From assembly GCF_032854445.1 (NCBI RefSeq), contig NC_088298.1, positions 310,001-374,000 on the forward strand: DNA of 64,000 bases. Direction: 5' to 3'. The notes below the pieces were generated by a model that saw nothing but the letters and a program-made list of their open reading frames with translations, did not search any database and had not been told where the DNA came from. Each line of letters begins with the position of its first letter. The stretch's first letter is position 1. This DNA comes from Liolophura sinensis. Taxonomy: Eukaryota; Mollusca; Polyplacophora; Chitonida; Chitonidae. A program made the translations under genes and the position numbers. Positions 44,579 to 53,805 of the stretch are shown here, piece by piece.

Positions 44579-44777
44579 CATACAAACCCCGGCATTGGCA
44601 AGAACTGTGGCTGTCGAAGCCCGGACGCAGTGTCGTAGCCCAGGCAGGTGCAGCTTCCCAGAGTTTTTTTTTGTTTTCCATCTCCATGTAGCTCACCATA
44701 CGCTATCACCACCAACAACAACACCACTACACATGGCAGAGATCCCAGCTATTTCTCTTTATTTTTTTGTTTTTTAT

Positions 44778-45414
44778 GACTCCTATGTATTATGTATAAA
44801 AAATTTTTTTTTTAGGTTACACTCCTCATTGAAGTGACATGGTCTACTGCATGTAGGTGACCTGTAGATGTGTTTTCTACTTCATGTAGGTGACGTCTAT
44901 AGGGTCTACTTAGGCCATAACGTCCATCTGCCTATCTGAAGGGTTCCTATGTATTGTGTATAAAAAAAATTTTTTTAGGTTATAGACTCCTCATTGAAGT
45001 GATACTAAATAGTACAGTATATATGTACAGCTTAGGACAGACTCTACGGTTCATAGCAGCGACCCTCTGCCTCCAGCAGTGAGCCTTCCTGGGCGAACAT
45101 TATTGCAAAGACACGCTGAGCGATCCTACCCGCCAGTCGACAAGCAGTCAGGCAAACAATTTTTCGGCTATGGTTTGTTTTGACACGTGGTTTTTGTTTT
45201 GACCGGCTGTGCCTGTGCCTTGTATGCATTGTTGCCAGCCAGCCAGCGGGGAAGTAGACCCTATACATGTCACCTACATGCAGTAGAAAACTGCATGTCA
45301 TCTACATGCTATAGAAAACAGGTCTACGTCACCTACATGCAGTAGACAATGTCACCTCAATGAGGAGCCTATGGGCGAACCTAAACATTTTTTTATACAT
45401 AATACATAGGAGCC
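44778..45414. mobile_element. Second copy of the foldback/MITE-like element
   Basis: Identical to 33,500-34,136, as part of tandem duplication unit 2. Confidence 0.75.
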
Positions 45415-45573
45415 ATCCAGATACGCAGTCAGCCCTAGCATGACACACTGACCCAATCAATTCTAGCACCGTCACCAGCCAGCCAGCCGGCTGCGGTCCG
45501 GGTGAGACACGACCAACACAAAGAAACACAAAGACCGGGGTTAATTCCATAGTAAAAAAAACAGTATTATTAT

Positions 45574-45871
45574 TTACAGCAATGCACAGGTAGTTAACAC
45601 GGAGCGTCGAAATACCTCTGTCTGGTTGGGAGAGAGTCGCACTTCGTACATTACCGTGGGGCGAACAATCTCTACATAATACGCCCGAATGGGTCGGGGA
45701 TCCTTGACATGTCGGCAGACGTCTTCAGTGTACGCTCGCAGCACCTGCAGTTGTCCCTCATTGACCCTACCATCCCCAAACATACTACGAAGTACACCCG
45801 TGTAACTTTGTAGGTCGGTGACGACAGCCACCCAGCCTTTCCTCTTGGGCGTTGTACGCAGCTTCGTCAGG
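45574..45871 (-). CDS. Second copy of the probable last host exon
   Basis: Identical to 34,296-34,593 including its acceptor. Lying closer to the 58-59 kb exons than the first copy, it is the one a transcript coming from 59 kb would meet first. The other could serve as an alternative last exon. Confidence 0.45.
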
Positions 45872-45961
45872 CTAGAAAAGACATAAAGAAGACACCGTCG
45901 TCATTCTAGTGCCGTCACCGACCGAACCCTATCAACATCGGTCAAAATATAGAGAGATAGA

Positions 45962-47892
45962 GCTTTAGAGGTCAGACGTGTTGTCAGATCGCTCCATCTG
46001 TCAGGTTACAGTTCTCTGGATTTCCAGTGATTTCTTGTGTGTTTCTGATACTCACGGATTTCTCTTGTCACGAGCTGTCGATTGATATAGCTTGTAGTCA
46101 GAAATTCCATATTTTTGACCACTTTTTTGAGGTATTGGTGTTTGGACAGCGTGGCCGGTGGGCCAGCCCGCACGGCTTGGCTCCGGCACCAGTTGTCGTG
46201 GCCTGTGTTGGAGGCGTATACACGTTACAACATAGGTTTCAGTGAACAAGGTCACCTTGCCCGGTCGAGCGCCATTCATCCCGGGCTAGCAGGGCACACA
46301 AAGGCTTTTGTCAATAACAGGCAGCAAATTCTTGCACGAAGTTCATTGGCCACTGTCACTTGACAGTGGCTTGATCAGTGAAGGGTTTGAGCACGCAGTG
46401 CAGTATCTGACTGGCCGTCAACACAGTTGGACGTGTCAGCCGGGTAGCGCCTTTGGGCGAGGTTTTTTTTTTTTTTTGTTTTTCTACCACCAGAATGGCT
46501 TTCCGCATTAAAAGGCCTCTTAGCCTTAAATTGCGGATTAATGGCAATATAAAAGCGATTGACGTTTATCATGGGTTGCAGGAACGCATCGGCAGCGGAC
46601 CCAAAGTGTTGAGGGGTTTGGTCCACGTTACTGGGGATCTGTGGAATGTCACTGTTGCCAATGAGGAGGTCAAGCAAAAACTGCTTAGTGAAGATCTTGT
46701 GCTTAATGGAGTAAACTGTCCGGTTTATGAAGTTGAGCAATCCAGAACTTTGGTTAAGGTGAAGAGCCCCTATGAGATTCCGGATGAACGGATAGGGGCT
46801 GCTCTCAAACAGTTTGGAACGGTGCACTCTGTCGAACGAGAATGCTACCTGTTCGACAGAACCTGGCAAAATGGGGTTAGCAGAGTATGGATGAGCAACA
46901 TTTCGTCCACCATTCATGAAGCCATATGGGTGGGAGCATCTTTTCGGTTACTAGTCTGGTACAGAGGGCAGGTGCGAGCTTGTCACCTGTGCCAGGCGAC
47001 AGACCACCTCAAAAATGACTGCCCACTGAGAAGGCTGAGGATGATTGTGAAATGTTTAATGGGGATACGGATGTTGGACAGGAGAGTAGCAATGATGTAG
47101 TGGGTAATGATGATAAAAATGAGGTGAATGAGGCAGAGGACGGGAAGGATAAAGATGCTATGGATAATGGTAAGGACGGGCAGGAGGGTGGTAGGAAAGA
47201 AGGGGGTAAAGAGGAGGAAAATGATACAAAAATGCAGATGATGGTATTTCATCAGTTTATAGCCAGGTCAAACAGGAGGAAGTATCGTTGAGTTTCACTG
47301 AACCGTTGGTTCCGTACAGCTTGACCGGTCAGTTTCCCGAGCAAGACTCTTCACAAGACTTCTGGAGTCAGTCATTTACCTTTTGCCAGCCAACTGCAAA
47401 ACAAGATGTAAATGAGTCCTTATGGAGCACCGCTTTAGAGGCCATTTTTGTAGACACCCCAAAAGACCAAGTTAGCGGCATTGAAGCCTCTGGATCGGTT
47501 ATCCCCATGGACGACACGACGTCGGAAATGGAGGATTCCGTTCCGGGAGAAGACCTAGACGAGTCAATGTCGGCATACGCTAACGATCAAGGCGAGGTTT
47601 TAGTCCCTGTCTCCACTTCTTTAGGAGGCCATTATCGGACCATGCGCCGCGACTCCAAAATTGAGAAAGTCAGGAAACAGAGGAAAGTCATTTACATGTC
47701 CCAGGAGGACTTTGCTGCACGCAAGGCTGCCCTGTACAAGAAGTCGAGAAAAACTAAACTTAAATAGATCCATAATGGCTCTAAGTGTTGTCTCACTAAA
47801 TTGTCAGGGTTTGCTTTCGGACTGGAAGCAATTTTCCCTTGGCCATACCTTCAGGTCATTAAAAGCAGATGTTGCTTTTCTACAAGAGACGC
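45962..47892 (+). pseudogene. Second copy of the outer LINE 5' part (5'UTR, ORF1, ORF2 start)
   Basis: Identical to 34,684-36,614, with the same ORF1 frameshifts. This copy is directly followed by LINE copy B and then by the rest of the outer ORF2. Confidence 0.9.
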
Positions 47893-48496
47893 CCCCGTGG
47901 GGTTTCCGGGGTGATAAGAATAGGACCTCAGCCCTCTAGGCAAGCTTGTCGTAAAAGACGACTAACCTAGAGCTCTCCTGTGTGAGCCCGGTGAATATAA
48001 TAGGCTTACATCTTCCCGGTTGTGTGAGAGGCAACCGGGGAGCGACCTGTTTGCCGTGGGTTGCGACCCGTAATCTACGAGAACGGGATCCTGGTGGCTG
48101 AGGGCGGGTTGGTCTTGCGAGATCCTCACGCCCAACACGCCACTTTGGCCCTTACTTGGAGAGAGACGGGAGGTCGGATGGGCCCGTTCCGATCAATCGG
48201 CTGGTCACGTCAAGCCCTACACTTGATCCCGTTTTGTTATTCTTTGTCTTACTGAGATGTCAAGTTTGCTCTTCTTCAGATGCACTTCCTTTGGGGTCAA
48301 TGCAGAAGGCGGTGGCTAATGGGTCAATCGAGTAGATTGAATTTAACCTTTTGGTATAACTCAATCTGTTCGAGTATACCTTGCGTGGATTCCCTGTTTC
48401 TATTCTCTGCCGGTCATCCGCAGAGGTAGATTCGCCCTTGTTGGCACTCCGTGGCGGGTGGGGGACACGTAAGGCGAAATTAAAAAAAATTAAACA

Positions 48497-49855
48497 ATGG
48501 CCTCATTTCAAATGTCAACTTCAATTATGCCTAACAGATCTTCCTCTCAGCCGACTTCATCAAGTGCTGACAAAAAGAGGAAGTTAGAACTTTTTTCAGA
48601 CTCTCTTGATAATGGACAGGACAGCTGGCCGGCTTTTATTGTTCTCTCGACTAAGAGTGAACAGAAGCCGGCTTCAAAAATTCACCCTTTTGTATTGAAA
48701 AGGGCTCTCCAGGGCGCTGCTGGAACATTAAAAACAGTTAAAAAGTTAAGATCCGGAGACCTTCTCATTGAATGTTTCCGGAAGCAACAATCAAAAAATT
48801 TATTATCATTAAATAAAATTGCTGATATATCTGTTTTCGCATCCCCGCACAATTCCCTGAACAGCTGTCAGGGAATAATTCGTGACCGGGATGGTGATAT
48901 TGACTTGTCTGAGGAGGAAATATGCGCAGAACTGAAATCACAGGGTGTTGCCAGAGTTAAACGCTTCACTATGAAGAAATCTGGCAACATCATTAAACTT
49001 AATACATATCTTTTGACCTTTAACACAACCTCGCTTCCGTCGTATATCTACATTGGCCCGTATAGGGTTAGTGTAGATTTATACATTCCCAACCCTACAC
49101 GCTGCTTTACTTGCCAAAAATTTGGTCACGGCAAGGGCCAATGTAAAAATAAAATGGTTTGTTTTAGATGCGGCAGTGAGGGTCATGATGGTTTCGACTG
49201 CAGCAGCACAGTTAAGTGTTGTAATTGCAGTGGAGATCACATGGCCTCCTCCAAGGACTGTCCGTTTTTTATTAAAGAAAAGCAAATAATAAATCTAAAA
49301 ACTAAAAATAATATCTCTTATCAGGAGGCCCGCAAATTGGCCTCCGTCTCTAACACATCACTGCAATCTTCGTTTGCCAATGTGGTCAAGCGAACTACAA
49401 CGTCTGTTGGAACTCAGACTTCATTAACATGGCCCATTGGAAACGACAAACCTAGCTTCACATCTTTACAACCTGCTGCTCAACCTGCGCATATTTCCTG
49501 CTCAACACAGACCACTGCAGAACAGCAAATAAAACCAGTCAATAATAAACAACAAACTGATAAACCTGAAATTAACCAATTCAAAAACAAATCTGCCAAA
49601 ACCAAATCTGAAAATAAATATAATAGTGATAATAGTAAACCTAGCGGTCCCACAGAGCGTCCCTCTAAGGCCACCAGGGACCCTGTCCAAACTTTTAATA
49701 GATTTGGATCGTTGGAGGACGTTGGTCCTACAACATCGGATGCGGATGTGATGGATACATCACCCGCACCAGGGAGATCTTCCAGCCGATCTCCAAGGAA
49801 GGGTCGTCCTCGGTCCAAACATAAAGAGAAATCTCCTATACGTCTCCCTCCATAA
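48497..49855 (+). CDS. LINE copy B ORF1: gag-like RNA-binding protein, 452 aa
   Basis: Same protein as the hybrid ORF1. Three zinc knuckles at about 203-250 lie between a globular N-terminal half and a Lys/Asn-rich linker. The end is an SR-like basic tail. TAA at 49,853-49,855 overlaps ATG 49,855-49,857 of ORF2 by one base (TAATG), a layout used for stop-restart translation in R1-type LINEs such as SART1. This suggests ORF2 is made at a lower level by reinitiation. Confidence 0.95.
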   Translation: MASFQMSTSIMPNRSSSQPTSSSADKKRKLELFSDSLDNGQDSWPAFIVLSTKSEQKPASKIHPFVLKRALQGAAGTLKTVKKLRSGDLLIECFRKQQSKNLLSLNKIADISVFASPHNSLNSCQGIIRDRDGDIDLSEEEICAELKSQGVARVKRFTMKKSGNIIKLNTYLLTFNTTSLPSYIYIGPYRVSVDLYIPNPTRCFTCQKFGHGKGQCKNKMVCFRCGSEGHDGFDCSSTVKCCNCSGDHMASSKDCPFFIKEKQIINLKTKNNISYQEARKLASVSNTSLQSSFANVVKRTTTSVGTQTSLTWPIGNDKPSFTSLQPAAQPAHISCSTQTTAEQQIKPVNNKQQTDKPEINQFKNKSAKTKSENKYNSDNSKPSGPTERPSKATRDPVQTFNRFGSLEDVGPTTSDADVMDTSPAPGRSSSRSPRKGRPRSKHKEKSPIRLPP

Positions 49856-52800
49856 TGTCTTATTTAGACAAAATTATACAGTGGAATTGTCGAGGCCTTA
49901 AGGTAAATTTCATTGAAATAACACAGTTAGTTCAATCAGTTAATCCTATTGCCCTGTGTCTTCAGGAAACTCACCTGAAGACATCTGACAAAGATAATAT
50001 AACTCTGAAAAATTATTCCTTATACAGCACTTATTCAAATGAAGAAGATCGAGCTGCAGGCGGCTCTTCCATCTTCGTGAATAACAATGTTATTCACAGC
50101 CCTGTTGCTCTGGATACAGAACTGCAGGCTGTGGCTGTTCGTGTTTCGTTGTCCAAAACAATCACATTATGTTCGGTATATATTTCCCCGAACATTTCTT
50201 TGTCAGCTTTGCAGTTACGTAATCTAAAAGAACAATTACCCAAACCTTTTATACTTATGGGAGATTTTAATTCCCACAACCCCTTATGGGGCAGTAATAA
50301 TATAAACGCTAAAGGCAAAACTTTGGAAGATTTTTTATCGAAGGAGGAACTGTGTTATTTCAATGATGGTTCTAACACCTATTTACATCCAGGTAATGGC
50401 GCTTATTCTGCTATCGATCTCACTATCACAGATCCATCACTTCTCCCAGATTTTTCTTGGAAGGTGCATGACGATCTTTGTGGTAGTGACCATTTTCCTA
50501 TTATCCTAGAACATATCACTTCTAATTCTTTAGAACGTGTAGCTAGGTGGAAATTCGATAAAGCAGATTGGATCGCATTTGAGATGTTCTGTGAGGCTGA
50601 TATCATTCCAGAGACTCTCAAAGCAGCAGATGATCCTATGTTAAAATTTAACGAGCTTGTATTACGAGCTGCCGATAGAACTATACCTAAGACCTCGACA
50701 AATCCAAAATCCAAAAGTAAACCCTGGTACGACAATGACTGTCGTAAAGCCATAAAGGACCGTAAAAAGGCTGAACGTAGATTTAACCATTGTCCTACTG
50801 ATAATAACTTAAACCAGGTTCGTATTTTCCGAGCTAAGGCTCGTCGATTACTCAAGTCCAAGAGACGATCTTGTTGGCGGAACTTTGTTTCAGGCATTAC
50901 GTCAAAAACACCCATGCGTAAGGCCTGGAACATGGTTCAGAAACTTAAGGGCAAAAATAATAGAGCAAAAGTTCAGCATTTAAAAGATGGAGATAATATA
51001 ATAACTTCTCCATCCGATATAGCTAATAAACTAGCTGAAACAATCTCAAAGAAATCTTCTTCTGAGAATTATACTAAAGAATTCCAACGTATTAAAAACC
51101 AGAAGGAGAAAATTAAATTGCCCTTTTCTTCTAAGAATTTAGAAGATTATAATAATCCTTTTAATATCGATGAACTTAAAACTGCATTTAAAAAGGCCCA
51201 CGATACTGCTTGTGGTCCTGATAATGTATATTATAAGTTTCTGAACCATTTACCACCTGAGCCACTGGAGACTCTCTTGGACTTGATTAATGATATTTGG
51301 ATAACTGGTAATTTTCCAGCCTCATGGAGGGAGGCGTGTATTATCCCGGTTCCCAAACCGGGTAAGGATCATAATGATCCAAATAATTACCGTCCCATAG
51401 CTCTTACCAGCTGTGTCTGTAAGACTATGGAACGGATGATTAATGATAGACTTGTTTGGTTTCTTGAAACCAACAAGCTTTTATCTAATATTCAATGTGG
51501 TTTTCGGCAAGGTAGATCTACCATGGATCACCTTGTTCGATTTGAAACGTTTATTCGCGATGGCTTCATCAATAACGAACATGTGGTGTCCATATTTTTT
51601 GACCTTGAAAAGGCCTACGACACCACATGGAAATATGGTATTTTAAAAGATCTCGCGAATATGGGTCTAAAAGGTCGATTACCTATATTTATATCTCAAT
51701 TTTTATCCGATCGTCAGTTTAAGGTACGGGTGGGGTCCACTCTTTCTGACTCTTATGAGCAGGAAATGGGTGTACCCCAGGGCAGCATTCTATCACCAAT
51801 TCTGTTTAGCATAAAAATAAATAGCCTAGCAAAAACATTAACATCTGGCACAGAGGGTTCTTTGTACGTGGATGATTTCCTTATATGCTACCGAGCTAAG
51901 AACATGAATAATATCGAACGTCAGTTGCAGCTTTGTCTCAATAAGATCGAGAAATGGGCAACTGAAAACGGTTTTAGATTTTCAACGTCTAAAACCGTCG
52001 GTATGCATTTTTGTAATAAACGGAAACTTCATCTTGACCCTGAGCTTACTTTTTGTGGTAAACAGATTAAAATTGTTGGAGAAACTAAATTTTTAGGTAT
52101 AATATTTGATAGTAAACTATCTTTTATACCTCACATAAAAATGCTTAAAGCTAAATGTACAAAGGCTCTCGATATAATTAAGGTCGTGTCTAGCACCGAT
52201 TGGGGTGCTGACCGATCAGTTTTACTTAATTTATATCGTTCTCTGGTGAGGTCTAAATTGGACTATGGATCCATCATTTACGGTTCCGCTAGGAAGTCGT
52301 ACATTAAGATGTTGGATCCCGTTCATCACCAAGGTTTGAGGCTCAGCCTTGGTGCTTTTAGAACCTCACCAGTAGAAAGTTTATACGTGGAGGCTAATGA
52401 ACCTTCTTTATATCACCGACGTATAAAACTTAGCCTTCAATATAGTACAAAGCTTAAAGCTCATCCAACAAACCCTGCCTGCGACTGTGTTTTCAATCCA
52501 TTATATGTAGACAAATATACTAAATGTCCTAACAAGATCCCTTCGTTCGGTCTTCGTATACAGGACCATATTGTGGGAGGTAACATCAAGCTGGATGATA
52601 TAGCTCCGGTGTCTTTTCCGGAGTCTCCTCCATGGCTTCTCCCACAACCAAAACTAATATTTGATCTACGTAAATATAATAAATCGAATATAAATCCTCT
52701 TATAATTCAGCAAGGTTTTGCTGAAATGAAAGCTAATTATATGGATTATAAATTTATATATACTGACGGGTCGAAGGATGGGGACAGGGTTGCGACTGCG

Positions 52801-53550
52801 GCTGTCTTAGAGCAGCGGGTCTCTTCCTTTCGACTTCCATCCTCTTCTTCAACATTCTCTGCAGAGGCCAGAGCTATACTCCTTGCCTTATCATATGTTT
52901 CTTCTGGGTGTGCCCAGAGGGCAATGATATGCACGGACTCGTTGTCTTGCTTATTGGCAATACAGAATAATAAATTTCAAAATCCCTTGATCCTTCAAAT
53001 TTTAGCTATACATAGGAAATTAATTAGAAGAGGTAAAGATATTATATTCTGCTGGATACCAAGTCATATTGGTATCCATGGAAACACAGTCGCAGACAGG
53101 GAGGCGAAAGCTGCCCTAAATAAACCCATATCTAAGATAAAAATCCCTTATACTGACATGAAGTCGAATATTCTTAAATATATTCGTGGCCTTTGGCAGG
53201 GTGAATGGAACTTGCAGGTCCATAATAAACTGCATGCCATTCATCCGGTCATTGGCTATAATTCATATACATTTAATATGTCTCGTAGAGACCAAGTCGT
53301 TTTAACCAGATGCCGTATTGGACATTCTCATCTGACACACAATTTCATCTTGGATGGGAGCAGTGCTCCCGAGTGTGTTGGATGTGATGCTCAATATGGC
53401 ATCAAACATATTCTGGTTGACTGTGTAGACTTTGCCCATGTTCGGCAGAGATTCTACACGGTCAACTCTATATATGATTTATTTAACAGCATCGCTGGCG
53501 ATTTTGTCATAAATTATTTGAAGGCCATTGGCCTATATCATAAAATATAA
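49855..53550 (+). CDS. LINE copy B ORF2: endonuclease-RT-RNase H polyprotein, 1231 aa, intact
   Basis: Domains in order: APE-type endonuclease (about 1-220; QWNCRGL, LQETHLK, GDFNSHNPLWG, SDHFPI), a basic linker (about 290-400), RT (NYRPIALTS about 511, FDLEKAYDTTW about 582, GVPQGSILSP about 638, YVDD about 670), RNase H (D in YTDGSKDGD about 968, E in FSAEARAILLAL about 1000, D in CTDSLSCLLAI about 1024, D in NTVADREAK about 1075). The C-terminal Cys/His motif is complete: CRIGHSHLTHNF then CVGCDAQYGIKHILVDC (about 1150-1190). The enzyme nicks DNA, copies LINE RNA from the nick and removes RNA. It differs from the hybrid only downstream of the crossover tract. Confidence 0.96.
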   Translation: MSYLDKIIQWNCRGLKVNFIEITQLVQSVNPIALCLQETHLKTSDKDNITLKNYSLYSTYSNEEDRAAGGSSIFVNNNVIHSPVALDTELQAVAVRVSLSKTITLCSVYISPNISLSALQLRNLKEQLPKPFILMGDFNSHNPLWGSNNINAKGKTLEDFLSKEELCYFNDGSNTYLHPGNGAYSAIDLTITDPSLLPDFSWKVHDDLCGSDHFPIILEHITSNSLERVARWKFDKADWIAFEMFCEADIIPETLKAADDPMLKFNELVLRAADRTIPKTSTNPKSKSKPWYDNDCRKAIKDRKKAERRFNHCPTDNNLNQVRIFRAKARRLLKSKRRSCWRNFVSGITSKTPMRKAWNMVQKLKGKNNRAKVQHLKDGDNIITSPSDIANKLAETISKKSSSENYTKEFQRIKNQKEKIKLPFSSKNLEDYNNPFNIDELKTAFKKAHDTACGPDNVYYKFLNHLPPEPLETLLDLINDIWITGNFPASWREACIIPVPKPGKDHNDPNNYRPIALTSCVCKTMERMINDRLVWFLETNKLLSNIQCGFRQGRSTMDHLVRFETFIRDGFINNEHVVSIFFDLEKAYDTTWKYGILKDLANMGLKGRLPIFISQFLSDRQFKVRVGSTLSDSYEQEMGVPQGSILSPILFSIKINSLAKTLTSGTEGSLYVDDFLICYRAKNMNNIERQLQLCLNKIEKWATENGFRFSTSKTVGMHFCNKRKLHLDPELTFCGKQIKIVGETKFLGIIFDSKLSFIPHIKMLKAKCTKALDIIKVVSSTDWGADRSVLLNLYRSLVRSKLDYGSIIYGSARKSYIKMLDPVHHQGLRLSLGAFRTSPVESLYVEANEPSLYHRRIKLSLQYSTKLKAHPTNPACDCVFNPLYVDKYTKCPNKIPSFGLRIQDHIVGGNIKLDDIAPVSFPESPPWLLPQPKLIFDLRKYNKSNINPLIIQQGFAEMKANYMDYKFIYTDGSKDGDRVATAAVLEQRVSSFRLPSSSSTFSAEARAILLALSYVSSGCAQRAMICTDSLSCLLAIQNNKFQNPLILQILAIHRKLIRRGKDIIFCWIPSHIGIHGNTVADREAKAALNKPISKIKIPYTDMKSNILKYIRGLWQGEWNLQVHNKLHAIHPVIGYNSYTFNMSRRDQVVLTRCRIGHSHLTHNFILDGSSAPECVGCDAQYGIKHILVDCVDFAHVRQRFYTVNSIYDLFNSIAGDFVINYLKAIGLYHKI

Positions 53551-53805
53551 ATTTTAATTGTCATAAATATCTATAGATAAACAGTTATATATATTTATAC
53601 ATGTACTATAACCCTGGTTTTCGAGTTTTAAATCTTATTTTTCTTTTATTCGATTTTAATCACGTCTGTACTTTTTGTTTTACTTTTGGTGTTCATATTA
53701 TCATATCGAAAACCTTAACCGTCTCTTGCTTTCACCTTGTTCTCCGCCACGGTATGGCTGAAATATTGCCGATGTGGCGTTAAGCCATAATCATTCATTC
53801 ATTCA

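Larger units (their letters stand above)
40523..51800. repeat. Tandem duplication, unit 2 (11,278 bp)
   Basis: This is the exact second copy of 29,245-40,522. It starts inside the hybrid LINE's ORF2 and ends inside copy B's ORF2. Left of 40,522 the hybrid follows copy B; right of 40,586 it follows copy A. Confidence 0.9.
47893..53805 (+). mobile_element. LINE copy B: full-length, both frames intact (5.9 kb)
   Basis: Flanked by the target duplication TTCTACAAGAGACGC (47,878-47,892 and 53,806-53,820). It has the family 5' end CCCCGTGGGG, a 604-bp 5'UTR rich in hairpins, ORF1, ORF2, a 3'UTR and an (ATTC)n tail in place of poly(A). With RNase H, APE-type endonuclease and three gag knuckles it fits the I/Nimb side of the LINEs; the exact clade needs a tree. 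No disabling change is visible. Confidence 0.95.
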
